Assembly: GCF_001761485.1 (NCBI RefSeq)
Contig: NC_090774.1
Coordinates: forward strand, 2,418,001 to 2,482,000
Source: Yarrowia lipolytica
Lineage: Eukaryota > Ascomycota > Dipodascomycetes > Dipodascales
Direction of reading: 5' to 3'
DNA: 64,000 bases
Shown: positions 10,712 through 21,142 of the stretch, piece after piece
How positions within the stretch are numbered: the stretch's first letter is position 1
Layout: each line of letters begins with the position of its first letter
Made by a program: the position numbers and the translations under genes
Notes under the pieces: generated by a model
Database searches by the model: none
What the model saw: the letters and a program-made list of their open reading frames with translations, nothing else
Told to the model about the DNA's origin: nothing

Positions 10712-12181
10712 ATGGATCTGGCGAAAATCACCGACGGCTTCGTCAAGCACGAGACCTCGTCGTCGTCCTCTTCTTGCTCCACCACCAACACAGGGCCCAC
10801 CCCAGACTTGTCTCCAGTGACGCCCTCCAAGGAATGTGAGAAGCGGCCACGAGAGGACGACCCTGAAGAGTCGCACGACACGAGCGCCGGCGCCAACAGC
10901 AACAACAACGCTAGCGTGTCTCTCATGTCCACCCCAGAGCCCAAGTCGTCGTCTCCCCCCGGACTGTCGCATTTCGCACACCTGATGCAAAAGTCGGACA
11001 CCATGTACCGACAGAACCTCAACTCGGACCAGTACATCTACTCGGACGAGGAGAAGGAGAACCACAAGACTTCGGGCAAGCCCCACACCCCCCAGGTGCC
11101 TCATACGCCCTCCAGTGTGCCGACACAACAACCCCAATATGCATTTATTTCACATTCCATCACCTCGTACCCGTCGAACGAGCCTCAGATTGACAACGCA
11201 CGGCTGGCGCGCCGAAAACGACGCCGAACGTCTCCCACGGAACTCGCGCTGCTGGAGCAGGAGTTTGCCCGCAACCAGAAGCCTCCCAAGCACATTCGCG
11301 TCGACATTGCCCGCCGAGTCGACATGACTGAAAAGGCTGTGCAGGTGTGGTTCCAGAACAAGCGGCAGAGCGTGCGAAAGAGCATGAACAAGAGCATGAC
11401 CGATGACACCTCTTTCGCCGACTCTTCGTTCGCTGAAACTACCTTTGACGAGACAGACGGTAACTCCACATTCCTGTCCAATTCCAACGTCAGCACCAGC
11501 GTAAGCAACAAGTCAATCACTTCTTCCATCACAGACAACAAGTCGCCCCTGGCACAGTCAACCACCGCCGACTCTGTTGCCAACGCCAACGCCAACGCCA
11601 ACGCCAACGCCAACGCCAACAACAACACCGCATCCACTTCCTCCACAAACGACTCCGAAATTGCATCCGTCGCCCCCAAAACAAACGGCAGCTCATTCTC
11701 TGTTTTCGAAGATACCCCCGAGACTCCCGCGAAAAAGAAACCCAGTGCTCCGCGACTGTCCATGCGTGGTGGGAAGGCTACTGTTATCTACGCCGGCAAG
11801 CCCAAGGGTGTCACGCTGTCCTCGGGAAGACGTCTTGGGGTCCCTGCCACACCCTCCTCTCCCGCCAACAACAATCTTGGCCTGGGAGGCTCGCCTCTGG
11901 CCACATCGTCTCCTATGACCCAGCGGACCGCGTCGCAACTGAACCAGGCATCTGCATCTTCTCCCCTATCGGCTGTTAAGTCCAAGTCTTTTGGAACTGC
12001 CGAGGAAAGCCTGGCTGCGACGCTCAAGAAGCGGCTTCCGTCCATGCACTACGACCTGCCCGTGACCAACAAGACGTCGTCTGTGCGCCATGGCGTGAGC
12101 TCTCCCGTGGTCGACGCCGGCAGCCGTGAGGCCGAGTGTATTTCCAATCTCCTCTCTCTTCGAAACGGAGGACGATGGTAA
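10712..12181 (+). CDS. HOY1: Homeodomain transcription factor, probable Hoy1
   Basis: A 489-residue nuclear DNA-binding protein. A homeodomain lies at about residues 165-224, opening with a basic arm RRKRRRTSP and ending in recognition helix VQVWFQNKRQSVRK, with Trp213, Phe214, Gln215 and Asn216 being homeodomain positions 48-51. The rest is low-complexity and rich in Ser, Thr and Asn, as in yeast Yox1/Yhp1 and Pho2. In Yarrowia the known homeo gene required for hyphal growth is HOY1. I assign that name from family and species memory, not from an alignment, and I recall the published protein as slightly longer. An Ala-Asn repeat (nt 11579-11620) could account for length variation between strains. 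The ATG at 10712 is the first in frame. Confidence 0.88.
   Translation: MDLAKITDGFVKHETSSSSSSCSTTNTGPTPDLSPVTPSKECEKRPREDDPEESHDTSAGANSNNNASVSLMSTPEPKSSSPPGLSHFAHLMQKSDTMYRQNLNSDQYIYSDEEKENHKTSGKPHTPQVPHTPSSVPTQQPQYAFISHSITSYPSNEPQIDNARLARRKRRRTSPTELALLEQEFARNQKPPKHIRVDIARRVDMTEKAVQVWFQNKRQSVRKSMNKSMTDDTSFADSSFAETTFDETDGNSTFLSNSNVSTSVSNKSITSSITDNKSPLAQSTTADSVANANANANANANANNNTASTSSTNDSEIASVAPKTNGSSFSVFEDTPETPAKKKPSAPRLSMRGGKATVIYAGKPKGVTLSSGRRLGVPATPSSPANNNLGLGGSPLATSSPMTQRTASQLNQASASSPLSAVKSKSFGTAEESLAATLKKRLPSMHYDLPVTNKTSSVRHGVSSPVVDAGSREAECISNLLSLRNGGRW
11579..11620 (+). repeat. GCCAAC hexanucleotide repeat inside the homeobox gene
   Basis: Seven perfect copies of GCCAAC encode seven Ala-Asn pairs, followed by further AAC codons. 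The repeat lies in the disordered region after the homeodomain. Codon identity is perfect, which suggests recent expansion by slippage. Confidence 0.95.
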
Positions 12182-13776
12182 ATATTTGATTTTATATATA
12201 CGAAAGATCTAACATGTTTTGGTGTAATTGTAGGGAAAGGTACAAGGAGTGCGTTGGGTGAGTATGATACAATGTGGAGATACCGGTGCAAGTACGACAC
12301 TCGTAGTACCGGTGCATATATGAGGCGCATGATGAATTGCGTGTTCCACTCAACAACCACTTGACCATGACCCGGGATAGATGATCCGGGGGTTCAGTAT
12401 CGGTGCGTGGAAGGACATACTAGGTGTGTAGTATAGGATGGAAATGACAGATATGTAGTTCCGATTGTGCAATATGTCCGTGATGGCTGGTGTACCAACA
12501 ATTGAGCAAGTATACATTCTTCTAGTGCGATATCGGGACAAATACAAGTCTTGATCTTGAAACAAAGAGCCACCGAGATGGTAGGGTACGAAGCGCGACC
12601 AGGGATGTGGGGGGGGAGGACTGAGGTTCGTTGTCGAGGGGTAAATACATGACGACAATGGCCAGCGGGAAACGTGCTCGTAAGGTACAGTATACCCAAC
12701 AAGTCAAGACTGCTCGACCGTAGAGGTGTTTGTTGTGTGGGCACCGATTTGGGCATCTACTGTATTATTGACATGTACTGTATTATTGACATGAAGAAGG
12801 CGGTATCTTACTTCTACCGAGTCAGGGCAGCCCAACTTTCTGTTTGTTGTCGTACTTGCGGACGAGGGCTTTGTCTTACAAAGCATCTAGAGCTTTGTCT
12901 ATCGCGACACCTCCTGGACTTAGTGACCCCCACTCGCCATTAATCCGAATTCCAGACACTCTGATCCGACTGCCGGCAATCTACGAGACCCACTCGAGTT
13001 TATTGGTCGAGGTATGAGATTGAAAAGTGGGGAAGCAATATGTGTCTACTAGTTGTTTCGTAGAATGTATTCGGTGCTATCAGATGCTGTATGGGGCATC
13101 GTGCTCGTACTTGTACGGTGGTATGCTACTAAGTTATTAGACCTCTCGATTGTGTCTAGTGGCGCGAGTCTGGATTATATCAATGCTGCCGTATCTACAC
13201 GGCTAGTCCCCTGTCAAAGTCGATCTTACACTACCGTCTCGGTGCGGGGAGGATGAGTCAGGGACATTAGCAACGGACTACTCCTCCCTGTAGGGCGTTC
13301 AATGGTGTGTAATAGGATTTGTCTTTTGCCGCCGCAGAAGACGGCTAACGAGCAAACTGAAATTGCCGTGCTGTTTCTGCCGCGCGCTATGCTCGTTTTC
13401 CTTCACAAGGAAATATTTCGCCCCACTTTCTGCATACTCTGAGCGGGTTGCCAAATCGCACAACTTCATAAAGGCGATTTTTTTCACTTGGCGTGCATTT
13501 TCCAAGGCAACGCTGTTTGTCCCGGTGCACGATTATTGCTTGTCCGGTGTTGAGGGGGTTACCCCACATTTTGACATGCTTTAAACCAGCAATCTTACGA
13601 GCTTATTTTGAAGTCTGTTTCGTACCTCGTTATGTGGGGGCACACGAGAAGAAGCTATTAAAAGCCTCCAAGGGCCAGATATTAAGCTAATAAAACAAGT
13701 CCAGAGTTATTTGCACGGAAAGCAACAGCCTGGTCCCCTTTTCACTATTCAAATCTCGCCCGCAAACGACAACACA
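12182..13776. other. Gene-free region between homeobox gene and Dal5-type permease
   Basis: About 1.6 kb with no supported gene. It includes an 18-bp tandem duplication (12758-12793). A TATTAAAA element at 13656-13663 could serve the permease that starts at 13777. Confidence 0.6.
12758..12793. repeat. 18-bp perfect tandem duplication
   Basis: The 18-base unit beginning TACTGTATTATT and ending GACATG occurs twice, head to tail, without mismatch. Confidence 0.9.
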
Positions 13777-15282
13777 ATGGAGAAAGAAGACATCCACCAC
13801 GTGGAGAAGACATCGATCGATGTGTACGAGGAAAAAGTCCGCAAGCCTACCACAGCTGAGGAAATGTTTCCCAACATTGACAAGAAGAAGCTGCTTAAAA
13901 AAATGGATATGAATATCATCCCTATTCTATCTCTGTTGTATTTGCTGTCCTTCCTGGATCGAGGTAATGTTGGTAACGCCAATATCGAAGGTCTGTCTGT
14001 TGATCTCGGTCTCACTGGCCCTCAATACAACATGTGTCTCACTGTCTTTTTCTTTACATACTCAGCTTTTGAGGTGCCATCCAACATGATTCTCAAGAAG
14101 CTCAGACCCTCCATCTGGCTTCCTCTCATTATGGTTGCCTGGGGCATCGTCATGACTTTGATGGGGCTTGTCAAGAACTACCATGGGCTTCTGATCTGTC
14201 GAATTTTTCTCGGAGTGACTGAAGCTGGTCTTTATCCTGGTGTCGGCTACTACCTCACTCTGTGGTATTGCCGATCAGAGATCCAGTTTAGACAGGCAAT
14301 GTTCTTCTCCGCAGCCTCCATTGCCGGTGCCTTTTCTGGTCTGCTGGCTTTCGGTATTGGAAAAATGAAGGGCGTGGCTGGACTTCACGGATGGCAATGG
14401 ATCTTTATTCTCGAGGGAATTGCTACGGTTGTGGTCGCCTTCATCGCCTTCTTCTTCGTCCATGACTTCCCTGAAACAGCTCGATTCCTCACCGAAGAAG
14501 AGCGGGAGTTTGTCGTGTGGAGACTCAAGTATGATGGCAACGACAATAGTGCCGGGGGTGAACTGGTAGCGCAGAACGACTCTCGTGACTGGAAGTACGT
14601 CTGGGCCGCCTTCACCGATATCCAGGTCTACGTCCACCTGCTTCTCTACTTCGGAGTTGTGGTTCCTCTCTACGGCATCTCCCTCTTCCTTCCCACCATT
14701 GTCAACAACCTGGGATACACCTCCTCCACAGCTCAGCTCATGACTATCCCTATCTACGTGATTGCTGCTATAGCTTCGGTGACTCAAGCTTGGTTCTCGG
14801 ACAGATATGGTAAGAGATCTCCCTTCATTCTCGTCAACCTGCTATTCATGCTGTTTGGCTACTTGTTGGCCTTCAACCTGTCTCACAAAAAACCAACTGC
14901 AGTCTACGTGGGCTGCTACTTCATCGCACTAGGACTGTACCCAGCTCTGCCCGCTATTGTCTCGTGGATGTCCAACAACGTCGCAGGTACATACAAACGA
15001 GCTGTAGCTATGGCCATCCAGATTGGCATTGGAAACCTCTCTGGGGCCATTGCGTCCAACATTTACCGAGCCGAAGACAAGCCCGAGTTCAAGCTGGGTC
15101 ACGGTATGGAGATCATGTTTGTTTGCATTGGAATCGTGTCTCTCATTGTGCTCAACTTTGGCTACCACGTTGTCAACAAGAGGAAGCAGGCCAAGATTGA
15201 GTCGGGCGAATGTGAGCATCTTACCAGTGCCGAGCTGTCTGAAATGGGCGACAGGTCTCCCTATTTCCGATACAGACACTAG
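13777..15282 (+). CDS. Dal5-type MFS permease (anion:cation symporter)
   Basis: A 501-residue membrane transporter of the allantoate permease / ACS branch of the major facilitator superfamily. Supporting marks are the N-terminal acidic tail followed by DKKKLLKKMD, the first-helix motif LSFLDRGNVGNA, TEAGLYPGVGYYLTLWY in helix 4-5, FHDFPETARFL-like text in the central loop (here FVHDFPETARFLTEEE), and roughly 12 hydrophobic segments. Relatives import allantoate, nicotinate, biotin-type vitamins or other organic anions; the substrate here cannot be assigned. The ATG at 13777 (context CACA ATG G) is the first ATG in frame; the frame stays open upstream only with a TTG codon. It converges on the mitochondrial ribosomal protein gene with about 200 bases between stops. 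Confidence 0.92.
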   Translation: MEKEDIHHVEKTSIDVYEEKVRKPTTAEEMFPNIDKKKLLKKMDMNIIPILSLLYLLSFLDRGNVGNANIEGLSVDLGLTGPQYNMCLTVFFFTYSAFEVPSNMILKKLRPSIWLPLIMVAWGIVMTLMGLVKNYHGLLICRIFLGVTEAGLYPGVGYYLTLWYCRSEIQFRQAMFFSAASIAGAFSGLLAFGIGKMKGVAGLHGWQWIFILEGIATVVVAFIAFFFVHDFPETARFLTEEEREFVVWRLKYDGNDNSAGGELVAQNDSRDWKYVWAAFTDIQVYVHLLLYFGVVVPLYGISLFLPTIVNNLGYTSSTAQLMTIPIYVIAAIASVTQAWFSDRYGKRSPFILVNLLFMLFGYLLAFNLSHKKPTAVYVGCYFIALGLYPALPAIVSWMSNNVAGTYKRAVAMAIQIGIGNLSGAIASNIYRAEDKPEFKLGHGMEIMFVCIGIVSLIVLNFGYHVVNKRKQAKIESGECEHLTSAELSEMGDRSPYFRYRH

Positions 15283-15485
15283 TTATTTATATATCGAATT
15301 AATTCATTTCTTGCAAGACAACCAGCAACCAGCCAGCAGCATATCACTAGCGTACAAAACAATCGTCGAGCACGTACTTACACATCTGTACCGGTACAGT
15401 ATGTACTCGTACCGTATCCCACACAACAACCACCACCTCGACTACCACGCCGCCATCAAACAGCAAAATGCTTATACTATATACA

Positions 15486-16301
15486 CTAATTAGTCCAGGG
15501 CTTGAAGGAGCCGAAGAGATCCCGGGTGGGATACTTGGCGGCCAGCCACTTGAGCACGTCGTACTCAACAACCACATTTCGGGCCTTGAGAATGTCTCGC
15601 ACCTCAATGAACTCCTTGGGCACAATGTCGGCCTTGAGGTTGTCCTTTCCGAGCACAGAGTCCAGAATGGGTCGCTCGGTGTCAACCAGGAAAACGGTCA
15701 TCTCCTTCTTACCAAAGCCAAGCTCGCCCTGCAGCCACTGTTGTCCAAAGGTTGTGTTGTCCTTGACGGACTCTGGCAGCTCACAGGGGCCGTCAACTAC
15801 AAAAAGTCGACCCTCCTGGTACTGTGACGTAAGGGCAGCTCGGATGGCCGAGGCGTACACCTGCTTGGGCAGTCCGGTGGCCATCTTGTTGGGGGCATTT
15901 CTGTCGAGCGCGAAACCTCCCTGTGTTCGTGTGGGTGAACCAGCATCACCGACTCGGGCCTTACCCATTCCCTTCTGCTTGTGAAGCTTTCGGGTAGAGT
16001 AGCCCATCTGCTCTCGACCAGGGGGATTGGAGGCTCCTACTCGCTGTCGATCAGCCTCGTAGACCACGGCTCTCCACAGCAGATCCTTGTGGACCTGAGC
16101 ACCCAGCATTTGCGAGGTGACAGGCTGTAGACGTGTGGGCTCAAGAGAGGGAAACTGTCGCACCGAGGTGAGAACGAACTCGGGCAACTTTGCTGCGCCG
16201 GGCAGTGTGTCGACGGTGGCCTGCTTGGCAGCTCCGGAGGCCTCGGAGGCAAAGCCCCGTCGTAGCCCGGAGGTCAGTCCTGGAATTAGTCGCCGGATCA
16301 T
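15486..16301 (-). CDS. YML6: Mitochondrial large-subunit ribosomal protein uL4m
   Basis: A 271-residue member of the L4/L1e family. It starts with an Arg-rich, acid-free presequence (MIRRLIPGLTSGLRRGFAS) expected to direct it to the mitochondrial matrix. The uL4 core is plain: VHKDLLWRAVVYEADRQR, then KLHKQKGMGKARVGD with the conserved KG.GxAR element of the extended loop, and TQGGFALD. It would bind 23S-type rRNA and line the exit tunnel of the mitochondrial ribosome. The length agrees with yeast Yml6. The ATG at 16299-16301 is the first in frame and lies directly before the targeting sequence. Confidence 0.93.
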   Translation of the reverse strand: MIRRLIPGLTSGLRRGFASEASGAAKQATVDTLPGAAKLPEFVLTSVRQFPSLEPTRLQPVTSQMLGAQVHKDLLWRAVVYEADRQRVGASNPPGREQMGYSTRKLHKQKGMGKARVGDAGSPTRTQGGFALDRNAPNKMATGLPKQVYASAIRAALTSQYQEGRLFVVDGPCELPESVKDNTTFGQQWLQGELGFGKKEMTVFLVDTERPILDSVLGKDNLKADIVPKEFIEVRDILKARNVVVEYDVLKWLAAKYPTRDLFGSFKPWTN

Positions 16302-16992
16302 GTTGTGTTTCGTCTCGGGTTATGGTGCTGCAGATTTTTGAATTTTCACCAGGTGCACATTTTACCCTGGAGTCACGTGAGCAGAGCGGGAGGAGCAGTG
16401 GTGCTGGGATAAATAAATATAGTGATTTATAACCATCAAAGCAGCGCGAGTAAAAAAATGGATTAGGAGATTTATTTCGAGCGACTAGAACTTTCGGCAT
16501 CCATATCTTACTCTTTTATCTTGTACCCCTTCATACGGGTACCGTCCTGTTGTTATAGTACGTACAGTTCTAAGTATTTATATACAAAGGCCGACCAAAG
16601 AACAAAGTACAACCTGAACTATAGTTTTTAAAGATTTCACCCGATAAAATACAACTCATGCCTACTGTAGTATCAATATAGTACACAGTCATACACATGC
16701 TACGGTACACCAGGTCACCTAAAAGGTATAGCACATGCAATGATATATTACTCGTTCTGTGGATTAGAGAACCCACCATTTTTCCAATGTTCGCCTCAAT
16801 CGTAATGTCGTCGTTGTTTTTGTGTCTTCCCCTCGATGTGCACCCTGAATATTCGATTATGCGGACCTAGACCTTGCTACCAGGTTTGCTAGTATTAGTT
16901 ATTGGTCGATTGCGGGGACGAAAAAGAAAAAAATGCGAATAGCCAGAATCACCTCTCCCACTACGCGTTGTTCAACACGCACCAACTGTCAC
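16302..16992. other. Intergenic promoter region of the uL4m gene
   Basis: About 690 bases between two leftward genes; it holds the promoter of the mitochondrial ribosomal protein gene and the 3' end of the hydrolase gene is at its right edge. No further feature is supported. Confidence 0.6.
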
Positions 16993-18009
16993 TCACCCGC
17001 TGGTAATCCGCACAATCCACTCTGCTAAGCGCGTCACCATGTAGTTTGTGCAAACGTGGCCCACGCCCTCCTGGCACACGTACTCGGGGCTACCGCCATT
17101 CTTTTTGAAATGCTCGATCCACTCATGCGAGTATGAGTCCTTGACCAACGCATCGTCCTCACCGGTGGCAATGAAGACATGTGTGTCTGTAGACATGTCA
17201 AATACCCGTGCGTCGTCACGGGCAATGATGTCCTTTAATGGCTCGGGAATCAGGTATTGGCACTGAGGGTTGGTGTTTTTGAGGGAGCCTGTCTTTTGCC
17301 GGTGCTGGTCCAGCCGGTCCTCGAATAGCGTGCGCATGCTGGGCGATCCGATTATTGGTGCAATGGCAAAAATGTCCTGGTCCTTGTTGCGGGCCACAGA
17401 TCGCCAGGCAATGTGGCCTCCCAGTGACACTCCAGACACAATGTTGTACCATTTGGGTGCCACGTTGCGGAGCTGTGCGTCCAGCACTGCTGGCAGGTAC
17501 TGCATGACCAGCAGCAGGTCGTCTGTGGAGCCGTCGATGATGGACATCATATCCACGGCATGGGTGTCGTTTCCTGCCTCCCAATCAAGAGACCGTTGGG
17601 CCGTGAGAGTTCGCGAGCCGTGGTTTCGCAGATCGAACGTCACGGCAATGTAGTTTGTCCAGGGCGTGTACGAGTGCCGTCGCGAGGTGTGTGAATCGGT
17701 TCTTGTCACATGCGGTCGGGATGCCTTGAGAGCCTCGATCCCGGTGTTGGTGGCAGGCAGGTCTCGCTGGTCGGCCTCGGGCGACCGGTCCACAGCTGCC
17801 TCGCGACACCGAGAGAGCAGTTCGTGGGCCAGATATTCGGTGTACATGTAGTTCTGCAGCCTGGGATGGGCCAGGTAAAGCACTCCGACGGCCTTGCACC
17901 GTTTGGGCAGCTCTTCGAGGCCGTAGACCATGGTGCGGATGCCACCCACGTCGACCACCTTTTTGGACGAGACGTGGGTGTGGGGCTGCAAATGAAACGC
18001 TTCGTCCAT
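16993..18009 (-). CDS. Alpha/beta-hydrolase fold protein
   Basis: A 338-residue predicted serine hydrolase. The nucleophile elbow reads SGVSLGG with Ser195. An acid follows in the segment VFIATGEDDALVKDS, and the catalytic His is likely the one in EGVGHVCTNYM near the C-terminus, giving the usual Ser-Asp-His order. Upstream, FDLRNHGSRT matches the oxyanion-hole strand of this fold. There is no signal peptide or membrane helix, so it is probably cytosolic; the substrate is unknown. The start at 18009 (MDEAFHLQ) is chosen because the open stretch upstream has only a TTG and is compositionally unlike the rest. An internal ATG at VGGIRTMVYG would remove the first strand and is less likely. Confidence 0.85.
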   Translation of the reverse strand: MDEAFHLQPHTHVSSKKVVDVGGIRTMVYGLEELPKRCKAVGVLYLAHPRLQNYMYTEYLAHELLSRCREAAVDRSPEADQRDLPATNTGIEALKASRPHVTRTDSHTSRRHSYTPWTNYIAVTFDLRNHGSRTLTAQRSLDWEAGNDTHAVDMMSIIDGSTDDLLLVMQYLPAVLDAQLRNVAPKWYNIVSGVSLGGHIAWRSVARNKDQDIFAIAPIIGSPSMRTLFEDRLDQHRQKTGSLKNTNPQCQYLIPEPLKDIIARDDARVFDMSTDTHVFIATGEDDALVKDSYSHEWIEHFKKNGGSPEYVCQEGVGHVCTNYMVTRLAEWIVRITSG

Positions 18010-18942
18010 TATTCCATATCGTGTGGGGCGAAGGAAGAGAGTGTGAGTGTAATATGGGGGGAGGGAGAAGGGGTGTCCGAATTTAGGTGTAAATGTGAAA
18101 CTGTGTGGGTTTCGGGGTCGGGGCTTCAGGGTTTCGAGCTCGATAAGACTATGGGACTGTGGTTGGCGCAAGAGCCACAGATAACAGCCATTTCTATGCT
18201 CGCCTAGAGGCCGGAGCTAGCTCCACACAGCCGTCCACGCTATCAGGACCTGTCGTTTTGGCGTCCACTTGGATCACAGTCCATTCCCAACCGGGCAACC
18301 CAGGGTTCGGGCTCCCCTTAAAGGGTCCCCTTCGGTGCATGTCCTGCACATGGTCTTAGCAGTTGAGCTGTAGCAAGTCAAATGGATGTGATGAGAAAAA
18401 GTAATCTGGTGTTGCTGTCGGGCACACTGTGCATTAGCCAATAACTATACGGCTTCTTCTTCAAGTGAGGGGTCCCACAAGACTCAGCTATCCACCGAAG
18501 CTCGATTGGACATTCCACAACTGTTGTTTAAAAGCACGCCGTCTACTTGTACCGACCCATCAGCACATCTCCTGATGCGTGGACATATGCCGGTCGGGGG
18601 CTTCATTGTGCTGTACGTTCAGTAATCTCCTCCCTCCACTGGTCTAACTCGCGGCACCGCTTGCATCCATCACGCCTCATCACCTTTGCTGCACGCAAAG
18701 CACATTGTTCAGGGGCAGAGTTCGACTAACAAGCCGTGCCGAGAACCAGAAAAGCGGGCTGTGTGAGACACGCTTGTGTGAAGGAGCAGATGAGATAATA
18801 TCGATATCCAGCCCTATCCAGCCCCCTCCATATGCTGACTCGAGCTCGTCTTATTATTTCAGCGGAATGAAAATAAATAAAATAAAGATAAAATAAATAC
18901 TGGAATCTACTTTTGGTGTTTCGGAGCAGCCAACAACTAACC

Positions 18943-19033
18943 GAGATACTGTACGAACGAGACACGAACGAGACACAGTACGAACGAGATACAGTACGAA
19001 CGAGATCCAGTACGAAAGAGATCCAGTAAAAGT
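18943..19033. repeat. 16-bp tandem array
   Basis: Units of the form GAGAYMCAGTACGAAC are repeated about six times; one unit (18959-18969) is shortened to 11 bases and the last ones diverge at the end. The array lies 200 bases left of the decamer repeat. Confidence 0.85.
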
Positions 19034-19240
19034 GAAATACTTTTACCAGTACGTACGAACTTCCACATGCTATCTGTTTCTTCTCACTGACACTGTCACC
19101 ACGATGCTTCCATCAAGATCCTCTGCACTCACCGCGCCGAACAACAGATCCCCAGAACGTGTCTTCCTTGCTAAGGTGGCTTTCACTCTAACACAAATCA
19201 CGTGAACACACACACACACGCACGCACGAACGTTCACACG

Positions 19241-19360
19241 CACAAACACACACAAACACACACAAACACACACAAACACACACAAACACACACAAACACA
19301 CACAAACACACACAAACACACACAAACACACACAAACACGCACAAACACGCACAAACACG
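19241..19360. repeat. Decamer minisatellite, twelve units
   Basis: Twelve consecutive 10-base units CACAAACACA, the last three ending in CG in place of CA. The left edge (19206-19240) is a plain CA/CGCA-rich lead-in. Reading frames through it give only Thr-His-Lys-Asn or Val-Cys-rich text and are not genes. Confidence 0.95.
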
Positions 19361-20656
19361 CACACGCACCCTGTATCTCTCCTCTCATCCACTCATTTTC
19401 TCTCTCAAGCACACATCCTGGTCTGCGCAGACTCACAACGCACTAATAAACTTTGGCGTCTCCTGCACCCGTCAGCCGGAGGCCGGGTAACTCCCTTGGT
19501 CCCAAACAAAGACTAGTGTAGCCTTCTCTTCACACCCAGTCCGAAAGGTTTGCCTCGCGCATACTCCAATGTTGGCAATAATGCGGCATTTTCAGCAACA
19601 CCAGTTTCCCGCCACAACCTGTGAACCCGCGATGCCGGCACTCTCGTGAGCTCACAGCCAGCTCGGACTCACCGCAACAGTTGCCGCGACTCTGCTTTTG
19701 AGGAGTTTTGACTGTCCATCTGTCTAGGGGACAAACACGGCGCCACGCCCCCTCCGGCTGACTTGACCCTAACTAAAACCGAAAATTTACCCAGCAGCTC
19801 ACAGGCGTGTCACCAGAGGGCAATGCCGGGCGACACAGACGGGTCTGGCGTGGGCGTGCGACCAGTCTGTTGGTTGTGCGGTGGTTTTTTCCCCATTTGC
19901 GGCATTTCCCACAGGCCCATTTTGGGACCCCTACAATTTTGTGACCCCCTCACCTCCTCCCCGACCCACTATGGTTGCCTTTCGCTCCCTTTTTTTCGCC
20001 ACCCAAAATTTTGCCCCAACTTGCTTTGCAAGAGTCATTTTAAGCTTTGGGGTGCCATTTCGGGACAATTTTACTCCTGTTTTCTCTCTTACACTGCAGC
20101 ATGTTGTGGGCACCTGTCTTCACATTCCTTAACCATCGACTGCTGCTAATGCGACAAATTTTTCTCTACACTTCTACGTCTCACTGTGACTAGTCGTTCC
20201 ACTTTCGACCGCCATCTTCCCCCGCCGTCGCTTGTTGTTGCGTTGAACAAGGTGATATCTCTGAGAGTCCCTCTTCGCACAGGGACATACTAGCCTTGTA
20301 GACTCAAGGTGTGCGCCCAGCAGTCTAGCCGTAGCTCCCCTTCTCTCGTCACTCTTGCCACCGTGTCCCTATAGCCTTGCTTGTATATTTAGACAAAAGC
20401 AGTAGTGTGCCCTAGCCCAAACCTTAACTTGCGTTTGTGCTGGGAAGAATGCTAACCGTGGCAAAGTACTTAAGCCCTCGGGCTCCCAAAATTTCAAAAT
20501 TCCTTTCATCGGACTGAATTTGTTCATACATTTCGCGCTTTACCCTACCGTAACACGAAAACACTGACTCTCATTGGTCAGTTTGGTGGGTACAAAGAAC
20601 AAAGAGTGAGTACAGACAAAGAAATCCTATTGCGTTGGTATGCACACGACATGCGC

Positions 20657-20826
20657 TTGATGGTGATGTCGTGTGTTATGTGTGATGGTGATGTCGCTGA
20701 TGCAGGACCTGACGATGGTGTTGTTATTGCTGGTGCATGAAGGCGTTGCTGTTGATGTTTATGATGGTGATGATGATGGAGGTGGTAGTGGTGATGAAGG
20801 TGATGGATGTGATGAATGTGATGAAA
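20657..20826. repeat. GATG-rich degenerate microsatellite
   Basis: A region dominated by GATG, GGTGAT and GATGAT words. It includes a perfect 14-bp direct repeat (20658-20671 and 20683-20696). It lies 320-490 bases upstream of the BDF1 ATG. Confidence 0.75.
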
Positions 20827-21142
20827 GCAATCTATCTATGACGGTGTCTTCGTTGTAGATGTGTCGTATCCACGTCACTGCAACCCCACAGCTGTGTTCT
20901 CTGTTGCAGCGCCTAGCTCGCACCCTTCGTTCTACTCGTCACTTGCATCAAGTTTACGGTTCATGTCGCCACCCATACACATCGTCACTATTACTAAGGT
21001 GCAGTCGTTGTCATATGACCAGATGATACGCCACCGGATATGATGGTGATGGTTCTACTTAAATGCACTTGCGGCCCCACCCTCTATTGAACTGTTACTA
21101 ACCAGAGATAGATATATTTTAATTAATATATCTACTGTACAT

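Larger units (their letters stand above)
18010..21142. other. Repeat-rich 3.1-kb intergenic region before BDF1
   Basis: No supported gene lies here. The block carries a 16-bp tandem array (18943-19033), twelve copies of a 10-bp CA-rich unit (19241-19360), a T-rich/C-rich stretch near 19880-20100 and a GATG-rich tract (20657-20826). A CACGTG E-box lies at 19199-19204. The right part should contain the BDF1 promoter; the left part contains that of the hydrolase. Confidence 0.6.

Noticed and set aside
18010-18171. 54-residue N-terminal extension of the alpha/beta hydrolase
   Set aside because: It opens with TTG and is a Pro/Phe/Thr-rich text unlike the enzyme; MDEAF at 18009 is the first ATG.
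19070-19516. Val/Cys-rich and Thr/His-rich frames
   Set aside because: Translations of the decamer CA-rich minisatellite in both strands.
19763-20149. 128-codon Cys/Ser/Phe-rich frame
   Set aside because: It follows from a C- and T-rich tract; the composition explains the amino acids.
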